Made by a program: the position numbers and the translations under genes. The notes under the pieces were generated by a model. That model was given only the letters and a program-made list of their open reading frames with translations. It was not told where the DNA came from and searched no databases. Shown here in pieces: positions 5,783 to 13,683 of a stretch of DNA of 20,649 nucleotides; position 1 is the first letter of the stretch, and each line of letters opens with the position of its first letter. Source of the DNA: JACPNA01 sp964429715. GTDB lineage: Archaea > Nanobdellota > Nanobdellia > Woesearchaeales > GW2011-AR9. Where the stretch lies: positions 1 through 20,649 of the forward strand of contig CAYSCV010000013.1 of NCBI GenBank assembly GCA_964429715.1, given 5' to 3'.

Positions 5783-5829
5783 ACACTATATCTATGATTA
5801 TTTTACTTCATAACCGCTAGGGGTAGTGT
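5783..5829 (+). promoter_or_regulatory. Pair of candidate NrdR boxes upstream of nrdR
   Basis: Box 1, ACACTATATCTATGAT at 5783-5798, matches 12 of 16 positions of the bacterial NrdR consensus acaCwAtATaTwgtGt as I remember it, with a perfect left half. Box 2, at 5814-5829, keeps CTA in the left half and TAGTGT in the right half. The two boxes start exactly 31 bp apart, the three-helical-turn spacing described for tandem NrdR boxes, and they lie where a repressor would cover the transcription start. This implies that nrdR represses itself. The match of box 2 is partial, so the call rests on spacing as much as on sequence. Confidence 0.5.
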
Positions 5830-5854
5830 TTTATCACGAAAAAGAGGTCCTACA

Positions 5855-6286
5855 ATGTATTGTCCCTATTGTGCATATGAAGATACCAAAGTTCTGGAGA
5901 GTAGAATGTTAGATGATTCTATGCGCAGACGACGCGAATGTCTTAAATGTGAAAATAGGTTTACCACCTATGAAAAAATAGTTTTAAGTCTTACTGTGAT
6001 TAAAAAAAATGGGCGGCAGGAGGAATTTGATCTGGGAAAAATTACGAGAAGTGTTGAAAAAGCATGTAACAAAGCTGAGGAAGAAGAGCTACAAGAGTTG
6101 AGTCGGAAAATTGAACAGAAAATCTTGAGTAAGAAAATAAATCAAATTAAGACATCAGAGATTGGCAAGATTGTGATGCAGGAATTAAAGAAAGTTGATA
6201 AGATTGCGTATCTTCGATATGCTTCTGTTTATAAGAATATAGAGGATGTAAGAATGTTAGAAAAAGAAATTGATTTAATAGTGTAA
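5855..6286 (+). CDS. nrdR: Transcriptional repressor NrdR
   Basis: NrdR represses ribonucleotide reductase genes when deoxyadenosine nucleotides are plentiful. The 143-residue protein has the two expected domains. The N-terminal zinc ribbon has C3, C6, C29 and C32 with the family stretch SMRRRRECLKC (22-32) followed by RFTTYE. The ATP-cone spans about 46-136, beginning VIKKNGRQEEFDLGKI and ending VAYLRYASVYKNIED-like (here IAYLRYASVYKNIED). Length is close to the usual 150. It lies directly upstream of a class II ribonucleotide reductase gene, its expected target, and is itself preceded by two candidate NrdR boxes. A GAGGTC stretch 8-13 bp before ATG 5855 can serve as ribosome-binding site. 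NrdR is mainly bacterial but also occurs in some archaea; function is assigned with confidence. Confidence 0.95.
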   Translation: MYCPYCAYEDTKVLESRMLDDSMRRRRECLKCENRFTTYEKIVLSLTVIKKNGRQEEFDLGKITRSVEKACNKAEEEELQELSRKIEQKILSKKINQIKTSEIGKIVMQELKKVDKIAYLRYASVYKNIEDVRMLEKEIDLIV

Positions 6287-6292
6287 CGAAGG

Positions 6293-6426
6293 ATATAGAG
6301 GGGTTTGAATAACCATCAAAAATACTTCAACCCCCTCTAAAAAGGACTCGGTCACTGCGGTTCCGAGGTTGTTGTTACAACCTTTGAGGAACCCCAAAAC
6401 AGGGGGTTAATCAAAGTCCTCTATAT
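6293..6426 (+). promoter_or_regulatory. Structured leader between nrdR and nrdJ, riboswitch-like
   Basis: Nested inverted repeats fill this spacer. An outer stem pairs 6293-6301 (ATATAGAGG) with 6418-6426, nine perfect pairs. Inside, 6300-6309 pairs with 6326-6334 with one bulge; 6359-6364 (GGTTCC) pairs with 6388-6393 and encloses the perfect hairpin GGTTGT-TGTT-ACAACC (6367-6382); and 6390-6395 can pair with 6403-6408. AGGACT (6343-6348) can pair with AGTCCT (6415-6420), which shares bases with the outer stem, so two folds exclude each other. The element is also far more GC-rich than neighbouring spacers. Such a switchable leader ahead of a B12-dependent reductase suggests control by a metabolite; I do not see the conserved core of the cobalamin riboswitch. 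The metagenomic nrdJ RNA motif is one possibility to test. Confidence 0.5.
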
Positions 6427-6473
6427 ATGATTAGTTTGAATGAGAAAAATGAGTAATAATCATGAGTTGAAAA

Positions 6474-6483
6474 GGGGGGATGA
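6474..6483 (+). promoter_or_regulatory. Ribosome-binding site of nrdJ
   Basis: GGGGGGATGA ends 5 bp before ATG 6489. The same GGGGATGA core precedes the small duplicated protein at 2978. Its presence shows that this mRNA has a leader, in line with the structured region upstream. Confidence 0.6.
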
Positions 6484-6488
6484 ATTAA

Positions 6489-9400
6489 ATGGAAAAAGAA
6501 CATAAAGCAGCGGTGATGGAAAAGAAAGGGTTGAGTGTGCCACGGTATTATACTAATTCTACGCTAAGTCCGTTTGAAATGTTTGCGTATGATAAACGAG
6601 TTTCACAAATAAAGAATCCAGATGGTTCGCTTGTATTTCGGATGGAGGATGTAGAAGTACCAATGTTCTGGTCGCAAGTGGCAACAGATATTCTCGCACA
6701 GAAGTATTTTCGTAAAGCAGGGGTGCCGTTACGAAATGAACGAGGAGAGTTGTTATTAGATGAAAATGGGAAAGTGATTACGGGCAGTGAGACGAGTATA
6801 AAACAAGTGGCACATCGCATTGCAGGATGTTGGAAGCATTGGGGAGAGATGTATGGGTATTTTTCGTCAGGAGAAGATGCACAGCATTTTTATGATGAGA
6901 TGGTGTATATGATTATTGGGCAATATGCAGCGCCGAATAGTCCGCAGTGGTTTACGACAGGATTGAATTTTGCGTATGGGTTGACAGGGCCGGCGCAGGG
7001 GCATAGTTATGTTGATCCTATTTCAAAAAAATTGGAGCATTCGAAAGATGCATATACGAGATCACAGCCTCACGCGTGTGCGGATTATTTTACACAAGTG
7101 TACACGGAAGATGGAACTAAATTTATCGGAGAGATTGTGGAGAAAAATCTTACGGGATTGAAAATATTTGATGGGGAGAAATGGGTGCAAATTCTGGCGA
7201 CAAAATATAATGGGGAACAAGAAGTATTTCGTCTCACTTTGAAGAATGGAAATTATATTGATTTGACAAAAGATCATCTTGTACTTTCGGCGAAAGAATG
7301 GGGAGGAGAGTATGATTGGCATCCTGTAGAAGATCTTGCAGTGAGTAATAGATTACAACAGCCATTATTATTAGAGGTAAAAGAGAAAAATGTATTTAGT
7401 ACAGACTTGGCAAAAGCACGATTGGCAGGATGGATTATTGGTGATGGGTCGGTAGGAATATATCAAAATGTTATGCGACTGGAAATTATCACTATCAATG
7501 ATGATGAGTACAACTCAGTGTTACAAGATTTAGAAGAAGTGTTTGGAGAAGAATTATCGTATTGGGTTACCACATTCAAAACGGTTAATACAAACATTGA
7601 TGGCAAAAGAATTCATTTGTCAGGAAAGAAATTACATGCTTTTGTTGAAGAATATGAATTGCTTGGAAAAAGAAGTACAACGACTAGTATTTCACCTAGA
7701 ATTATCTGTGCATCTCCTCAAGAAAAGAGAGAATTCTTAAAAGCGCTGTTTCAAGCGGATGGGTGTGTAAGAATACGAGTAGATGAAACGAGGAATGCAG
7801 GTGATGTGTGTTTGACTACGGCTTCACCGCAACTCTCATTTGAAGTGCTTCAACTACTTAATTCGTTGGGGATCTATGCCCGTATTTCAAAAAATATTGA
7901 TGCACGGGAAGATAGAGCAGGGACAAATCAAGTTATCATTGCATATGGCAGCGCGAGAGAACAATATCAAGAACAAATTGGATTTATAAGCCAAGAAAAA
8001 CAACAAAAATTAGTTTTGTTAAATAAGTTAGTGGAGCGAGCTAAATCAGTTGCGCTTATTCGAGAAGAAGCAATTGTTTCGATCGAAAAAATCGGAGTGC
8101 GAAAGGTGTATGATATCCAAACCGAGAGCGGAAAGTTTTTAGGAAATGGGATTATAATTCATAATTGTTTTATTCAATCAGTAAGTGATGATTTAGTGCG
8201 GGATGGAGGGATCTTTAGTTTATTGACCCGAGAAGCGAGAATATTTAAGTATGGTTCGGGAACGGGAAGTAATTTTTCACGTCTACGGGCAAAGGGAGAA
8301 CGATTAGCAGGAGGAGGGACGAGTTCTGGCTTAATGAGTTTTCTGAAAATTTTTGATACGGCAGCGGGAAGTATCAAATCAGGCGGGACGACACGGCGAG
8401 CGGCAAAGATGGTCTGTTTGGATTTAGATCATCCAGAAATTGAAGATATCATTTGGTGGAAAGTACGTGAAGAGGAGAAAGTTGCGGCTTTAGTTGCAGG
8501 AAGTAAAATTTTGAAACGAAGAATGGCCACATTAATTGAAATGGCAATGCACAAAGAGGAGCCATTACAAGATAAAGGAGTGCGAAGAGCGTTAAAACAG
8601 GCAGCGAAAGATCAGATCCCGATTAATTATTTAGTGCGGGCGTTAGATTTAGCACGCCAGGGGTATACTTTGCCGTTAAAAGAGTTTGATACGCATTATG
8701 AATCAGAAGCGTATTTGACTGTGGCAGGACAAAATAGTAATAATTCAGTACGTATTCCAAATAGTTTTTTTGAAGCATTAAAGCAAGGGAAAGATTGGAA
8801 GTTGACGGCGCGAGGTACGGGAGAAGTGATGAAGACAATTCCGGCGCAGAAGTTATGGGATGATATTGGGTATTGTGCGTGGGCGTCAGCAGATCCAGGA
8901 TTGCAGTATGATACAACGTTAAATGAATGGCATACATGCCCGGAATCGGGACGAATCAATGCGAGTAATCCATGTGCGGAGTATAATTTTTTAGATGATA
9001 CAGCGTGTAATTTAGCATCGATAAATTTGTTGAAGTTTTATGATGATGCGACGGGTACATTTGATGTGGCAGGGTATCGGCAGGCGGTGCGTTTATGGAC
9101 TATTGCATTAGAAATTTCGGTCTTAATGGCGCAGTTTCCCTCTGAACCTATTGCACAAAAGAGTTTTCAATTCCGCACGTTAGGATTAGGGTATGCAAAC
9201 CTTGGTACGTTGTTGATGATTCAAGGAATTTCATATGATAGTGATGAAGGGAGAACAATTGCAGGAGCGTTAGCAGCGGTGTTGACTGGAGATAGTTATG
9301 CGACTTCGGCAGAGATGGCGAAAGTATTAGGATCATTTGAGATGTATAAACTGAATAAAGAACATATGCTGCGCGTTATACGCAATCATCGGCGAGCGGC

Positions 9401-10808
9401 GTATGGTGAAAATGGATATGAAGAGTTAACGATTACGCCTATGGCAATTGATCAGGAGATCTGTCCTCGCGAGTTGTTAGAGGCGGCGCATGATGCATGG
9501 GATACAGCATTAGATTTAGGGAAGAAATGGGGATATAGAAATGCCCAAGCAACGGTGATTGCCCCGACCGGCACAATCGGGTTAGTAATGGATTGTGATA
9601 CAACAGGAGTTGAACCAGATTATGCACTTGTGAAGTTCAAGAAGTTGGCAGGAGGAGGATATTTTAAGATTGTTAATAATTCTGTACCTTCCGCATTGCG
9701 TCGTTTAGGATATGGTGCACAAGAGACTGAAGAGATATTGCAATATTGTATTGGCTCTGGAACATTTGCAGGAAGTCCTGGTGTGAATCGAGAACGGTTG
9801 CTAAATTGCGGTTTGAGTGAGGAACAGATTGCAGGTATTGAAAAAGATTTGAGAAATACTATGGATATTAGGTTTGTGTTTAATCAATGGACAGTAGGAC
9901 AAGAATTTAATGATCAAGTGATGAAAGGAAAAGAAGGTCATCTCTTGAATGTATTAGGTTTTACTAATGAAGAGATTGCAGCAGCAAATGTATATATTTG
10001 TGGAGCAATGACGATTGAGGGGGCACCGCATCTAAAACAGGAGCATTATGCAATATTTGATTGTGCAAATAAATGTGGGAAAACGGGAAAGAGATATATC
10101 CACCCCTATGGGCATTTAAAAATGCTGGCGGCAGTGCAACCGTTTATTTCAGGTGCGATTTCTAAAACGATTAATATGCCGCGCGAGTGGACGGTTGAGC
10201 AGATCAAACAAGCATATTATGATGCGTGGACGATGATGATTAAAGCGACGGCGCTGTATAGGGATGGATCAAAATTAAGTCAACCATTAAATGCAACGTT
10301 GGATGAAAATATGGAATTGAAACAGTTGCTGGAAGAAGAAAATGATGATGAGCAGGTTAGGCAGGAGATTCGCAAGAAGATTATGATTGGCAAGAAAGAA
10401 TTGCAGTTGATTGCGCGGTTGCAGGAGGGTGTATTGCAAGGGGTTGAGGCGCGTATGGAAGGGGTGAGTCCTGCGCAAGAAGTGATGGCACAAGCGTTAA
10501 CGGGTGTGATTAATATGAGTCTGCAGAATGGGATTTCGCCAAGCGTGATTGCGACGCAGAGTTTAACGATGGAAGGGCATCCGTTAGTGTCAGAATTGGG
10601 AGCGTTTTTACGAGAGTTTGATACTGGAGCGGGAATGGTTGCAATAGGGCAGAGAAATGTGGAGCGAAGAAGTAGTAGTGGAGTGCTAGAATCAAATTTA
10701 AAAAATGGGGAGAAGCAGAAGTGTCGAGGGTGTGGTGCGGCACAACTGCGACAGAATGGAACGTGCATGTTATGTGAAGTGTGTGGGGAGACGAGTGGGT
10801 GTAGTTAG
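6489..10808 (+). CDS. nrdJ: Class II (adenosylcobalamin-dependent) ribonucleotide reductase with intein
   Basis: NrdJ reduces ribonucleotides to deoxyribonucleotides using a thiyl radical generated from adenosylcobalamin, so it needs no oxygen. The 1439-residue product contains a 363-residue intein (197-559); the spliced enzyme would be 1076 residues, normal for this NrdJ type. Marks are QPHA then C560-FIQSVSDD (first redox cysteine), KYGSGTGSNFSRL, the catalytic triad in N827-P-C829-A-E831, the second redox cysteine C840 in ACNLASINL, APTGTIGLVMDCDTTGVEPD, and a C-terminal tail with CRGCG and CMLCEVCG, the shuttle or zinc cysteines. No N-terminal ATP-cone is seen. It follows nrdR with a structured leader and precedes a second class II reductase and an adenosyltransferase for the cofactor. 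Two T-rich runs after the stop may end the transcript. Confidence 0.95.
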   Translation: MEKEHKAAVMEKKGLSVPRYYTNSTLSPFEMFAYDKRVSQIKNPDGSLVFRMEDVEVPMFWSQVATDILAQKYFRKAGVPLRNERGELLLDENGKVITGSETSIKQVAHRIAGCWKHWGEMYGYFSSGEDAQHFYDEMVYMIIGQYAAPNSPQWFTTGLNFAYGLTGPAQGHSYVDPISKKLEHSKDAYTRSQPHACADYFTQVYTEDGTKFIGEIVEKNLTGLKIFDGEKWVQILATKYNGEQEVFRLTLKNGNYIDLTKDHLVLSAKEWGGEYDWHPVEDLAVSNRLQQPLLLEVKEKNVFSTDLAKARLAGWIIGDGSVGIYQNVMRLEIITINDDEYNSVLQDLEEVFGEELSYWVTTFKTVNTNIDGKRIHLSGKKLHAFVEEYELLGKRSTTTSISPRIICASPQEKREFLKALFQADGCVRIRVDETRNAGDVCLTTASPQLSFEVLQLLNSLGIYARISKNIDAREDRAGTNQVIIAYGSAREQYQEQIGFISQEKQQKLVLLNKLVERAKSVALIREEAIVSIEKIGVRKVYDIQTESGKFLGNGIIIHNCFIQSVSDDLVRDGGIFSLLTREARIFKYGSGTGSNFSRLRAKGERLAGGGTSSGLMSFLKIFDTAAGSIKSGGTTRRAAKMVCLDLDHPEIEDIIWWKVREEEKVAALVAGSKILKRRMATLIEMAMHKEEPLQDKGVRRALKQAAKDQIPINYLVRALDLARQGYTLPLKEFDTHYESEAYLTVAGQNSNNSVRIPNSFFEALKQGKDWKLTARGTGEVMKTIPAQKLWDDIGYCAWASADPGLQYDTTLNEWHTCPESGRINASNPCAEYNFLDDTACNLASINLLKFYDDATGTFDVAGYRQAVRLWTIALEISVLMAQFPSEPIAQKSFQFRTLGLGYANLGTLLMIQGISYDSDEGRTIAGALAAVLTGDSYATSAEMAKVLGSFEMYKLNKEHMLRVIRNHRRAAYGENGYEELTITPMAIDQEICPRELLEAAHDAWDTALDLGKKWGYRNAQATVIAPTGTIGLVMDCDTTGVEPDYALVKFKKLAGGGYFKIVNNSVPSALRRLGYGAQETEEILQYCIGSGTFAGSPGVNRERLLNCGLSEEQIAGIEKDLRNTMDIRFVFNQWTVGQEFNDQVMKGKEGHLLNVLGFTNEEIAAANVYICGAMTIEGAPHLKQEHYAIFDCANKCGKTGKRYIHPYGHLKMLAAVQPFISGAISKTINMPREWTVEQIKQAYYDAWTMMIKATALYRDGSKLSQPLNATLDENMELKQLLEEENDDEQVRQEIRKKIMIGKKELQLIARLQEGVLQGVEARMEGVSPAQEVMAQALTGVINMSLQNGISPSVIATQSLTMEGHPLVSELGAFLREFDTGAGMVAIGQRNVERRSSSGVLESNLKNGEKQKCRGCGAAQLRQNGTCMLCEVCGETSGCS
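7077..8165 (+). mobile_element. Intein with LAGLIDADG homing endonuclease in nrdJ
   Basis: The insertion splits the otherwise standard string QPHA/CFIQSVSDD. It starts with Cys (residue 197) and ends GIIIHN before Cys 560, so all splice-junction residues are present (Cys1, penultimate His, terminal Asn, +1 Cys). Block B is seen as DLTKDHLVL with the T-x-x-H motif at intein residues 64-67, and block F as VYDIQTESGKFLGNG. Two dodecapeptide motifs with their acidic residues, LAGWIIGDG (116-124) and LKALFQADG (221-229), show a complete endonuclease domain, so both splicing and homing look possible. Insertion is exactly before the first active-site cysteine, which becomes the +1 nucleophile of splicing; unspliced enzyme should be inactive. 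Class II reductases are frequent intein hosts and conserved active-site codons are favoured sites. Confidence 0.95.
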
Positions 10809-10816
10809 AGCGAAGA

Positions 10817-10851
10817 TTTCTTTTTTTATTTATTTAGGTTTCTTCTTTTTT
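10817..10851 (+). terminator. T-rich transcription terminator after nrdJ
   Basis: Two pyrimidine runs, 10817-10834 (mostly T) and 10839-10851, follow the nrdJ stop. T tracts without a hairpin are the usual archaeal terminators. A new TATA box follows at once, so the two reductases are probably separate transcripts. Confidence 0.45.
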
Positions 10852-10871
10852 CAAATTCACTACCATAATCC

Positions 10872-10879
10872 ATATAAAT
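10872..10879 (+). promoter_or_regulatory. TATA box for the second ribonucleotide reductase
   Basis: ATATAAAT lies about 24 bp upstream of ATG 10900, giving a leaderless mRNA. This position also supports 10900 as the true start; a longer in-frame extension overlaps nrdJ and has no family similarity. Confidence 0.5.
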
Positions 10880-10899
10880 ATGCCCTACTTCTTACAATT

Positions 10900-12969
10900 A
10901 TGACTATATCTCCAGAATCTTTACCTTTGCAAACTCTGATCAAGCGAGATGGACGAGTAGTATCATTTGATGCAGTCAAAATAACTGATGCAATATTTAA
11001 TGCAGCGCAAGCAATGGGAGGAAAAGATAGAGCGCTTGCAGAGCAATTGGCGCAAAAAGTGTTAATGCATTTACAAGAAGAGTTTAAAGGGAGAGGGAAA
11101 ATACCGACGGTTGAGCATGTCCAGGATTGTGTCGAAAAAGTGTTGATTGAAGAGGGGCATGCGAAAACGGCAAAAGCGTTTATTTTATTTCGTTATAAGA
11201 AAGGAGAAGAGAGGCAGCGACGAGCGTTAATTTTAGGACAAAAAAATAGTTCAGATAATCTTAATTTTTCCAATGAAGCGTTAAAAATTTTAGAGAGACG
11301 ATATCTGTTAAAAGATGAACTAGGGCAATTAATTGAGACACCACGAGGAATGGTTGAGCGAGTAGCAAAGAGTATTGCAAAAGCAGATGGATTATATGGG
11401 GTGAGGGAAGAAAATGTTTTAAAAACAGAAAAAGATTTTTATGAAATGTTGTCTTCATTACGTTTTTTGCCAAATTCTCCGACGTTGATGAATGCAGGAA
11501 CAAAGACGCAGCAATTAAGTTCGTGTTTTGTGCTCCCTATTGAAGATACAATGGAGGGGATTTTTGGCACATTGAAAAGTGCGGCGATTATCCATCAACG
11601 AGGTTCGGGCACGGGGTTTTCGTTTTCACGACTGCGACCAAAGAATGATCCGGTGGGGCAAAATATTAGTGTTGCGGCGGGGCCAGTTTCGTTTATGCAT
11701 GTGTTTGATACAGCATTAGAACAAATTAAGCAGGGGGGGGTGCGACCGGGAGCGAATATGGCGGTGCTTCGTGTAGATCATCCAGATATAATTAGGTTTG
11801 TAGAATCGAAACGTGATAAACGATCGTTAAAGAATTTTAATATTTCTGTGGCAGTAACAGATCGGTTTATGAAAGCAGTGGAAGAGGATAGAGAGTATTA
11901 TTTAGTGAATCCGCGTTCAGATAAATATGTGGGGAAGCTACGAGCCCGAGATGTGTTTGCGATGATTACACAGAATGCGTGGAAAACCGGCGATCCAGGA
12001 TTAATATTTATTGATGAAATTAATCGAAAGCATCCGGCGAAACATTTAGGCGAGATTGAAACAACAAATCAATGCGGAGAAGCACCATTATTATCCTATG
12101 AAGGATGTGTGTTAGGTTCTTTAAATCTGAATAAGTTTGTGGATGTTACAGAGAAAGGGTTAGAATGGGAATTATTGAAACAGACAATTCATACGGCGGT
12201 TCATTTTTTAGATAATGTGATTGAGATGAATAGTTATCCGAGTGTAGAAGTTGAAGAGCAGACAAAGAAGACGAGAAAGTTCGGGTTAGGAATTATGGGA
12301 TTTGCTGATTTATTGACACGGTTGAAGATTAAATATGATACTGAAGAAGGATTAGAATTTGCAGAGAAATTGATGTCATTTATCAAACAGGAAGCGTATG
12401 CAACATCAATGGAATTAGCAGAGCAGAGAGGAGTATGTCCGGGGTGGGTGGGATCAGATCATGAAAAAGCAGGAAGAAAAATGAGAAACATGAATTGTTT
12501 ATCGGTTGCCCCAACGGGAACGATTAGCATTTTAGCAGATGCCTCTAGTGGATGTGAGCCGTTATTTGCGATCTCTTATGCGAAAACAGTATTAGGAAAT
12601 AATGAGATTGTGTATTTGAATAAAATGTTTGAAGCGGCAGCAAAAGAAAGAGGGTTTTATTCACCAGAATTAATTCATAAAATTGCACGAAGTGGGGGGG
12701 TACAGGATTTTAAAGAGATTCCAAAAGATGTACGTGATGTTTTTGTGACGTCACAGGATATTGAGCCGGAATGGCATATCAAGATGCAGGCGACGTTACA
12801 GAAGTATGTGGATAATTCTATTTCAAAAACGATTAATTTTCCGCGAACAGCGGCAATACGAGATGTGGAGGAGGCATATTTATTAGCGTGGAAATCAAAG
12901 TGTAAAGGTATAACAATTTATCGAGATGGGAGTTATGAAGATCAAGTGATTATGATTGGAGAGGGATAG
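10900..12969 (+). CDS. Second class II ribonucleotide reductase, with ATP-cone and without C-terminal cysteine tail
   Basis: This 689-residue protein is a different class II reductase from its neighbour, of the type seen in Thermotoga and Pyrococcus. An ATP-cone, the allosteric activity site, occupies about 12-100 (starting LIKRDGRVVSFDAVKI). The catalytic barrel holds C209 in QLSSCFVLP, RGSGTGFSFSRLRP, the triad N390-Q-C392-G-E394, the second redox cysteine C403 in YEGCVLGSLNL, and SVAPTGTISILADASSGCEP. It ends YRDGSYEDQVIMIGEG, soon after the barrel, so the cysteine-rich tail that passes electrons to the active site in most class II enzymes is absent; no frameshifted continuation is visible after the stop. 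Reduction might then rely on a free thiol carrier or on the tail of the neighbouring NrdJ. Start 10900 is chosen because homology begins there. Confidence 0.93.
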   Translation: MTISPESLPLQTLIKRDGRVVSFDAVKITDAIFNAAQAMGGKDRALAEQLAQKVLMHLQEEFKGRGKIPTVEHVQDCVEKVLIEEGHAKTAKAFILFRYKKGEERQRRALILGQKNSSDNLNFSNEALKILERRYLLKDELGQLIETPRGMVERVAKSIAKADGLYGVREENVLKTEKDFYEMLSSLRFLPNSPTLMNAGTKTQQLSSCFVLPIEDTMEGIFGTLKSAAIIHQRGSGTGFSFSRLRPKNDPVGQNISVAAGPVSFMHVFDTALEQIKQGGVRPGANMAVLRVDHPDIIRFVESKRDKRSLKNFNISVAVTDRFMKAVEEDREYYLVNPRSDKYVGKLRARDVFAMITQNAWKTGDPGLIFIDEINRKHPAKHLGEIETTNQCGEAPLLSYEGCVLGSLNLNKFVDVTEKGLEWELLKQTIHTAVHFLDNVIEMNSYPSVEVEEQTKKTRKFGLGIMGFADLLTRLKIKYDTEEGLEFAEKLMSFIKQEAYATSMELAEQRGVCPGWVGSDHEKAGRKMRNMNCLSVAPTGTISILADASSGCEPLFAISYAKTVLGNNEIVYLNKMFEAAAKERGFYSPELIHKIARSGGVQDFKEIPKDVRDVFVTSQDIEPEWHIKMQATLQKYVDNSISKTINFPRTAAIRDVEEAYLLAWKSKCKGITIYRDGSYEDQVIMIGEG

Positions 12970-13010
12970 AGGAAAAAATAGTTATTTAGTGGGAGTTAGG
13001 GATTATGTTC

Positions 13011-13598
13011 ATGAAAATTTATACAAAAAAAGGAGATGAGGGGAGTACGACGTTTTATACTGGCGAGAGTGTACGCAAGAATGATCTACGTATTGAAGCG
13101 GTAGGAACGGTTGATGAATTAAATTCTCTGATCGGATTAGCGATGTCGCATGCTGCTGCAGGTGAAAGTGAACAAAGTGTAATTGGGATAGAAATTAAAT
13201 CGACGCTTGAGCGAATCCAACATGATTTATTTACAGTGGGAGCGGAATTGACGATGTTAAGTGCAAAAAAAATGCCTGGAAATTTTAAAGTGCCGACGAT
13301 TACAGCACAGCATATTACAGATGTTGAACGGATGATTGATGGAGTGTCGGAAAAATTAGTGGAGCAGAAAAGTTTTTTATTACCAGGGGGAACGATGTTG
13401 AGTTCCTGGCTGCATTTCTCGCGGACAGTGACGCGACGAGCGGAAAGGGATGTAGTGGGGTTGATGGAACAAATAGAGGTGAATCCAGAGGTATTGAGAT
13501 ATTTAAATAGGTTGTCTGATCTGTTATATGTGTTGGCGCGATATGCAAATAAAGAAGTGGTGTCGGAGCAGCAGCCGATGTATAAGTATTTTGAATAG
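13011..13598 (+). CDS. PduO-type corrinoid adenosyltransferase
   Basis: The enzyme (EC 2.5.1.17) moves the adenosyl group of ATP to cob(I)alamin, making adenosylcobalamin, the radical cofactor of the two class II reductases upstream. The 195-residue protein has all PduO marks: the ATP loop TKKGDEGSTTFYTG (5-18), GTVDELNSLIG (32-42), FLLPGGTMLSSWLHFSRTV (122-140) with the R-x3-RR-x-ER cluster at R138, R142, R143, E145 and R146, and LNRLSDLLYVLARYAN near the end. The start is taken at 13011, where family similarity begins (MKIYTKKGD); an ATG two codons earlier is equally possible. The gap to the reductase is about 40 bp with no TATA box seen, so the two are likely one transcript. The pairing is functional: enzyme and cofactor supply are made together. 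Confidence 0.94.
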   Translation: MKIYTKKGDEGSTTFYTGESVRKNDLRIEAVGTVDELNSLIGLAMSHAAAGESEQSVIGIEIKSTLERIQHDLFTVGAELTMLSAKKMPGNFKVPTITAQHITDVERMIDGVSEKLVEQKSFLLPGGTMLSSWLHFSRTVTRRAERDVVGLMEQIEVNPEVLRYLNRLSDLLYVLARYANKEVVSEQQPMYKYFE

Positions 13599-13636
13599 AA
13601 GTAGTTTAAATATATTCTAGAATGGGAAACAATAAT

Positions 13637-13644
13637 ATTTATAT
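13637..13644 (+). promoter_or_regulatory. TATA box for the coiled-coil protein
   Basis: ATTTATAT lies 40 bp before ATG 13684. The resulting short leader contains GGAGAGGTGA (13667-13676), a strong Shine-Dalgarno element. Confidence 0.5.
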
Positions 13645-13683
13645 ACCTCCTTCGTACATTATGTTTGGAGAGGTGAATGAGAA

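Noticed and set aside
6293..6426. Classical cobalamin riboswitch before nrdJ
   Set aside because: The GTCACTGC stretch at 6351-6358 recalls part of the riboswitch, but I do not find the conserved core or a B12 box, so only an unassigned structured leader is called.
10705..10899. In-frame upstream extension of the second reductase, starting inside nrdJ
   Set aside because: It overlaps the end of nrdJ in another frame, reads through the T-rich terminator, and shows no family similarity; homology begins at 10900 and a TATA box precedes that ATG.
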